Source: RGIG4608 sp045637205
GTDB taxonomy: Bacteria > Bacillota > Clostridia > Oscillospirales > CAG-272
DNA length: 16,716 bases
Assembly: GCA_045637205.1 (NCBI GenBank)
Contig: JAZTYY010000088.1
Location: forward strand, 1 to 16,716
Direction: 5' to 3'
Positions 13,269 through 16,716 of the stretch are shown here, piece by piece. The notes below the pieces were generated by a model. It did not search any database. It saw only the letters and a program-made list of their open reading frames with translations, and had not been told where the DNA came from. The translations under genes and the position numbers were made by a program. Positions within the stretch are counted from its first letter, which is position 1; each line of letters opens with the position of its first letter.

Positions 13269-14294
13269 ATGAACAAGGAATTATTTGCTGCCCTTGATAT
13301 GCTTGAAAAGGAAAAGGGCATTCCGAAGACCTATATGTTTGAAAAGATTGAGGCAGCTCTTGTGTCTGCTTTCAAAAAGGAATATGGCACAAATGCCAAC
13401 GTTCGCATCGTTGTTGACGAGAAAAAAGAGGACATAAAGGTTTATTATCAAAAGGAAGTTGTTGAGGTGGTTGAAAATCCCGAAACACAGATTTCTCTTG
13501 AAGAAGCTAAAAAGATTGCTAAGAAATATACACTTGGCTCATTCGTTGAAAAGGAAGTTAAGCCCAAGAATTTCAGACGTCTTTCTGCAGGTGCTGCTAA
13601 ATCAGTTATTATTCAGGGCATCCGTGAGGGTGAAAGAAAGGTTATTCAAGAGGCTTATGAAAACCAGAAGGAAGAGATCATTACAGCTCTTGTAAGCAAG
13701 ATTAATCCCGAAACAGGCTCCGTTCTTGTTGAAACAACAAACGGCTTTGCAACTCTTCTTCACGGTGAACAAATCCCCGGCGAAATTCTTACAATCGGTG
13801 ATAGAATCAAGGTTTACGTTCTTCACGTAAACAAAGAAGGCAAGGGCCCCATCGTTACACTTACACGTACACATGCAGGTCTTCTTAAGAGATTGTTTGA
13901 GCTTGAAATTCCTGAGGTTACTGACGGCGTTGTTATGGTTAAGAGCGTTGCTCGTGAAGCAGGCTCACGTTCAAAAATTGCAGTTTACTCAAGAGATGCT
14001 GAGGTTGATGCGGTTGGTGCTTGTATCGGTAATCACGGAATGAGAATTAACTCCATCGTTAAGGAGCTCAACGGTGAAAAGATTGACATTATTAAGTATA
14101 GTGAAGATCCCATCGAATACGTAACTGAAGCGCTTGCTCCTGCTCCCGTTGTTTATGCCGAAATGGTTGGTGACAACACATGCAGAGTGGTTGTTAAGCC
14201 CGAATATCTTTCTCTTGCAATTGGTAAAGAGGGACAGAACGTTCGTCTTGCAGCAAAGCTTACAGGACTTAAGATTGACATTAAATCAGAATAA
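13269..14294 (+). CDS. nusA: Transcription termination/antitermination factor NusA
   Basis: NusA binds RNA polymerase and nascent RNA, modulating pausing, intrinsic termination and antitermination. The 341-residue protein has the N-terminal polymerase-binding domain (about 1-125), an S1 domain (about 133-200, including GSVLVETTNGFATLLHGEQ), KH1 with IGNHGMRINSIVKEL (about 255-270) and KH2 with AIGKEGQNVRLAAKL near the C-terminus. It ends shortly after KH2, so it lacks the acidic C-terminal repeats of E. coli NusA, as is normal in Firmicutes. AAGGAG lies 10 bases before the ATG. It is followed by ylxR after 6 bases. Confidence 0.98.
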   Translation: MNKELFAALDMLEKEKGIPKTYMFEKIEAALVSAFKKEYGTNANVRIVVDEKKEDIKVYYQKEVVEVVENPETQISLEEAKKIAKKYTLGSFVEKEVKPKNFRRLSAGAAKSVIIQGIREGERKVIQEAYENQKEEIITALVSKINPETGSVLVETTNGFATLLHGEQIPGEILTIGDRIKVYVLHVNKEGKGPIVTLTRTHAGLLKRLFELEIPEVTDGVVMVKSVAREAGSRSKIAVYSRDAEVDAVGACIGNHGMRINSIVKELNGEKIDIIKYSEDPIEYVTEALAPAPVVYAEMVGDNTCRVVVKPEYLSLAIGKEGQNVRLAAKLTGLKIDIKSE

Positions 14295-14300
14295 TTAATT

Positions 14301-14573
14301 ATGGAACAAAAAAAGAAAATACCGCTTCGTCAGTGCGTGGGCTGCTCTGAAAGAAAGCCTAAGGGCGAGCTTTTAAGAGTTGTTAGAACTCCTGAGGGTG
14401 AGATTGTGCTTGACAAGACGGGAAAGAAGAACGGCAGGGGAGTTTATCTTTGCTCCAGTGTTAAATGCTTTAATAAGGCAAGAAAAAGTGGCCGACTTGC
14501 AACCCATCTTGAAACCGAAATTCCTGAGGAAATTTACGTAGCACTTGAAGCCGAGATTGCGCAGGGCGAATGA
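14301..14573 (+). CDS. rnpM: YlxR/RnpM family RNA-binding protein (RNase P modulator)
   Basis: This is a 90-residue protein of the YlxR (DUF448) family. The B. subtilis member has been described as an RNase P modulator, RnpM. The signature PLRQCVGCSERK (8-19) with Cys12 and Cys15 and the GRGVYLC motif (45-51) with Cys51, plus Cys56, are all present; the cysteines may hold a metal. It lies between nusA and the L7Ae-like gene, its usual place. No Shine-Dalgarno sequence is visible upstream (the 20 bases before the ATG are A/T-rich), so translation probably depends on ribosomes finishing nusA 6 bases earlier. Its stop codon overlaps the start of the next gene. Confidence 0.93.
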   Translation: MEQKKKIPLRQCVGCSERKPKGELLRVVRTPEGEIVLDKTGKKNGRGVYLCSSVKCFNKARKSGRLATHLETEIPEEIYVALEAEIAQGE

Positions 14574-14881
14574 TGGATAATAGAATTTTAAGCTCGCTTG
14601 GTCTTTGCTCTAAGGCGGGGAAGCTGATTTTCGGCGTTCCAATGATAATTGAGGCCATGCAAAAGGGCAAAAGAATATATCTCGTGCTTGAGGCAGGGGA
14701 TACTTCAGATAATACACATAAAAAAATCACCGATAAATGCTCATTTTACGGTGTGGAAAAAGTCAAGCTTGAATTTGACGGTGGCACAATTGCATCAGCC
14801 GTTGGAAAAAGCTCTTCACTTGCGGCAATTGCCATTACTGATGAGGGCTTTTACAAGATGATTACAAAATATTTTGAATAA
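14570..14881 (+). CDS. ylxQ: L7Ae/L30e family ribosomal protein-like (YlxQ)
   Basis: This is a 103-residue member of the L7Ae family, which binds kink-turn RNA; YlxQ (also named RplGA) is the second such protein in Firmicutes. Family features are LGLCSKAGKLIFGVPMIIEAM near the N-terminus, a central LVLEAGDTSDNT strand-helix and the C-terminal LAAIAITDEGF. Two adjacent ATG codons (14570 and 14573) are possible starts. AGGG at 14563-14566 is better spaced from the second, which would remove one Met. Either start overlaps the rnpM stop, suggesting translational coupling. The usual neighbour infB follows after 48 bases. Confidence 0.92.
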   Translation: MMDNRILSSLGLCSKAGKLIFGVPMIIEAMQKGKRIYLVLEAGDTSDNTHKKITDKCSFYGVEKVKLEFDGGTIASAVGKSSSLAAIAITDEGFYKMITKYFE

Positions 14882-14929
14882 TTTTACTTAATTTATTGAA
14901 CGGTTTTTAAAACGGAATTTGGAGGTACT

Positions 14930-16716
14930 ATGGCAGCAAATCCACAATTTAAGGTAAATCAATTAGCAAAGGATTTGGGAATTAAAAGTAAGGATATTAT
15001 TGATACTCTTGCAGAAAAGGGTATTACTGCGAAAACTCAGGGCGCACTTGAGGGCAGAGAATTCGATATTCTTATGGAAACTCTCACAAAACAAAATCAG
15101 ATAAAGGATATTGATTCCTATATCTTTGGGGATACCTATATTCCCTCAAAGCTTCAGGCAGCAAAAGAGGCTGAGGAGGCTGCAAAGGCTAAGGCTGAAT
15201 CTGAAGCAAAGGCTAAAGCTGAAGCTGAAGCAAAGGCTAAGGCAGAGGCTGAAGCAAAAGCAAAGGCGGAGGCGGCGGCAAAGGCTAAGGCAGAAGCTGA
15301 AATAAAGGCAAAGGCCGAGGAATATAAGCGCGCTGAAGCGGCAAAGGCTGAAAAATCCAAAAACCAACCAAAAACCGAAAACAAGACAAATCAGCAGGCT
15401 AAGTCTGATAACCGTTCACAGAATGCACCTGCTAAAAATCAGGAAAGACCCCAGGCTCAGAAGCCCCAGAATGATAGAAATCAGCAGGGTGGTCAAAAGC
15501 CTCAAAATGATAGAAATCAACAGGGTGCTCAAAAGCCTCAAAATGATAGATTCCAAAAGCCAGCATTCGATAAGAATGCCCAAGGTCAAAAGCCCGCAAG
15601 AGAGCAGGGTAGCTTTAACAAGGGTAATGACAAGGGTGGCTTTGGCGGTCAGCAGAAGCCCTTTAATCAGCAGAATAAGAAGCCCCAAAACAATAATATG
15701 GGTGGTGGCTTTGGCAGAGATAAGGACGAGGGCAACCAAAATGCTCCTAAGGAACACTTCAAGCCCACAGCAATTGTTCGTGAACAAACAGCTAAGGGTG
15801 AAAAGGGTGTTAGAAGCACAACAACTCGCGTTGTTGATATGAGAGGCTCAAGCTACGATGCATCTAAGTATGACGAAAAGCTTGATAACTACGTACCCGA
15901 TCACGTTAAGGATATTCGTGGTGGAAACCAGAAGTTCAACAAGAAGGGTCAGCAACAGAACAATAAGTTCGATAAGAACGCTCAAAAGAAACAGCAGCAG
16001 GTTGTTAAAAAGCAGCCCGTTAGCATTACAGTTCCCGATGAAATTTCTGTTGGTGAGCTTGCTTCTCGCTTGAAGGTTACTGCAGGCGAAGTTGTTAAGC
16101 GCCTTATGATGATGGGAATGATGGTAACCGTTAACCAGGTTATCGACTTTGATACAGCATACCTTATCGCTGACGAGCTTGGTGCAATCGTAACAAAGGA
16201 AGTTGTTGTTACAATTGAAGAAAAGCTCTTTGACGATACAGTTGATACAGAAGAAACTCTTCAGGAACGCGCTCCCGTTATTTGTGTAATGGGTCACGTT
16301 GACCACGGTAAGACATCTCTTCTTGACGCAATCCGCGATACACACGTTACAAGCGGTGAAGCAGGCGGTATTACACAGCATATCGGTGCTTATATGGTTA
16401 ACATCAATGACAGAGATATCACATTCCTTGACACTCCCGGTCACGAAGCGTTTACCGCAATGCGTGCAAGAGGTGCTCAGGCTACAGATATTGCAATTCT
16501 TGTAGTAGCGGCAGATGACGGTATCATGCCCCAGACTGTCGAGGCTATCAACCATGCAAAGGCGGCAGGCATTGAAATCATCGTTGCTATTAACAAGATG
16601 GATAAGCCCACAGCAAACCCCGAACAGGTTAAGAACGAACTGACCAAATACGATCTTGTACCCGAAGAATGGGGCGGCGACATTATGTGCGTTCCCGTAT
16701 CTGCTCACACCAAGAT
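14930..16716 (+). CDS. infB: Translation initiation factor IF-2 (3' end beyond the window)
   Basis: IF-2 is the GTPase that brings fMet-tRNA to the 30S subunit and promotes subunit joining. The reading frame is open from the ATG (GGAGGT just upstream) to the window edge, giving about 595 residues without the C-terminal domains. Residues 5-55 are a first IF2_N domain. Residues 85-132 are six AKAKAEAE-like octads, a probable long charged helix. A Gln/Asn/Gly/Lys-rich region follows (about 143-365), with a conserved island around MRGSSYDASKYDEKLDNYVPDH. A second IF2_N domain is near 368-418. The GTPase domain has G1 GHVDHGKT (455-462), G2 GGITQHIG, G3 DTPGHEAF, G4 NKMD and G5 SAH at the edge. 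Confidence 0.97.
   Translation, partial: MAANPQFKVNQLAKDLGIKSKDIIDTLAEKGITAKTQGALEGREFDILMETLTKQNQIKDIDSYIFGDTYIPSKLQAAKEAEEAAKAKAESEAKAKAEAEAKAKAEAEAKAKAEAAAKAKAEAEIKAKAEEYKRAEAAKAEKSKNQPKTENKTNQQAKSDNRSQNAPAKNQERPQAQKPQNDRNQQGGQKPQNDRNQQGAQKPQNDRFQKPAFDKNAQGQKPAREQGSFNKGNDKGGFGGQQKPFNQQNKKPQNNNMGGGFGRDKDEGNQNAPKEHFKPTAIVREQTAKGEKGVRSTTTRVVDMRGSSYDASKYDEKLDNYVPDHVKDIRGGNQKFNKKGQQQNNKFDKNAQKKQQQVVKKQPVSITVPDEISVGELASRLKVTAGEVVKRLMMMGMMVTVNQVIDFDTAYLIADELGAIVTKEVVVTIEEKLFDDTVDTEETLQERAPVICVMGHVDHGKTSLLDAIRDTHVTSGEAGGITQHIGAYMVNINDRDITFLDTPGHEAFTAMRARGAQATDIAILVVAADDGIMPQTVEAINHAKAAGIEIIVAINKMDKPTANPEQVKNELTKYDLVPEEWGGDIMCVPVSAHTK
15182..15325 (+). repeat. 24-bp tandem repeat in infB (AKAKAEAE octads)
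   Basis: Six in-frame 24-bp units start at 15182, 15206, 15230, 15254, 15278 and 15302. Each encodes a variant of Ala-Lys-Ala-Lys-Ala-Glu-Ala-Glu; the sixth starts with Ile and ends Glu-Glu-Tyr. The regular Lys/Glu pattern favours a single charged alpha-helix or coiled coil between the first IF2_N domain and the disordered region. Confidence 0.92.
15458..15550 (+). repeat. 36-bp tandem repeat in infB (QKPQNDRNQQGG units)
   Basis: Two complete in-frame 36-bp units (15458-15493 and 15494-15529) and a 21-bp partial third unit (15530-15550) encode Gln-Lys-Pro-Gln-Asn-Asp-Arg-Asn-Gln-Gln-Gly-Gly/Ala. Units differ mostly by synonymous changes. They sit in the Gln/Asn-rich low-complexity part of IF-2. 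Confidence 0.93.

Noticed and set aside
15458..15550. 36-bp repeats of CRISPR-like length
   Set aside because: The units are directly tandem with no spacers, lie in frame inside infB, and differ mainly at synonymous sites. They are coding repeats.
15848..16708. A 286-codon open frame on the minus strand opposite infB
   Set aside because: It is antisense to the highly conserved GTPase region of infB, its translation is Cys/Asn/Leu-rich without a recognisable domain, and codon bias of infB explains the lack of stops.

Overview
The window is a compact, AT-rich stretch of a bacterial chromosome. The gene set (rimP-nusA-ylxR-ylxQ-infB; gdpP-rplI-dnaB; tilS next to ftsH), the strong GGAGG-type ribosome binding sites and the near-consensus housekeeping promoters fit a low-GC Firmicute, most likely an uncultured gut-type member of the Clostridia. 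The genus cannot be fixed from this sequence. I see no mobile element, integrase, CRISPR array, rRNA gene or defence cassette, and almost every protein belongs to a well-known core family.

Layout: positions 1-2000 hold, on the minus strand, a nagB-hslO pair (glucosamine-6-phosphate deaminase, then the redox chaperone Hsp33) followed by a tRNA-Val(UAC) gene with its own perfect-consensus promoter and a strong inverted repeat at the expected transcription start. Positions 2000-4400 hold two separately transcribed plus-strand genes for envelope proteins. The first is a membrane-anchored, ComEC-like metallo-beta-lactamase-fold hydrolase. The second is a lipoprotein with BspA-type leucine-rich repeats and a tandem EPEVN tail. 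Each has its own promoter and its own downstream hairpin terminator.

Positions 4400-12600 are minus-strand: a separate maf gene, and upstream of it a probable five-gene operon gdpP-rplI-dnaB-tilS-ftsH with one clear promoter (12586-12614) and a terminator after ftsH (5047-5089). It joins c-di-AMP turnover, ribosomal protein L9, the replicative helicase, tRNA-Ile lysidinylation and membrane proteolysis. The gdpP promoter is divergent from the plus-strand promoter of the rimP-nusA-rnpM-ylxQ-infB translation/transcription operon, which starts with a leader hairpin and runs off the right edge inside infB. infB carries an unusually repetitive disordered N-terminal region.

Seven promoters can be read with 17-bp spacers, and six of them have an extended -10 (TGn) element. 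No intergenic stretch exceeds about 250 bases. I did not find a convincing new multi-gene system. The observations most worth a second look are the repeat-built IF2 linker, the rimP leader hairpin, the palindrome at the tRNA-Val start site, and the LRR lipoprotein with its minisatellite tail.
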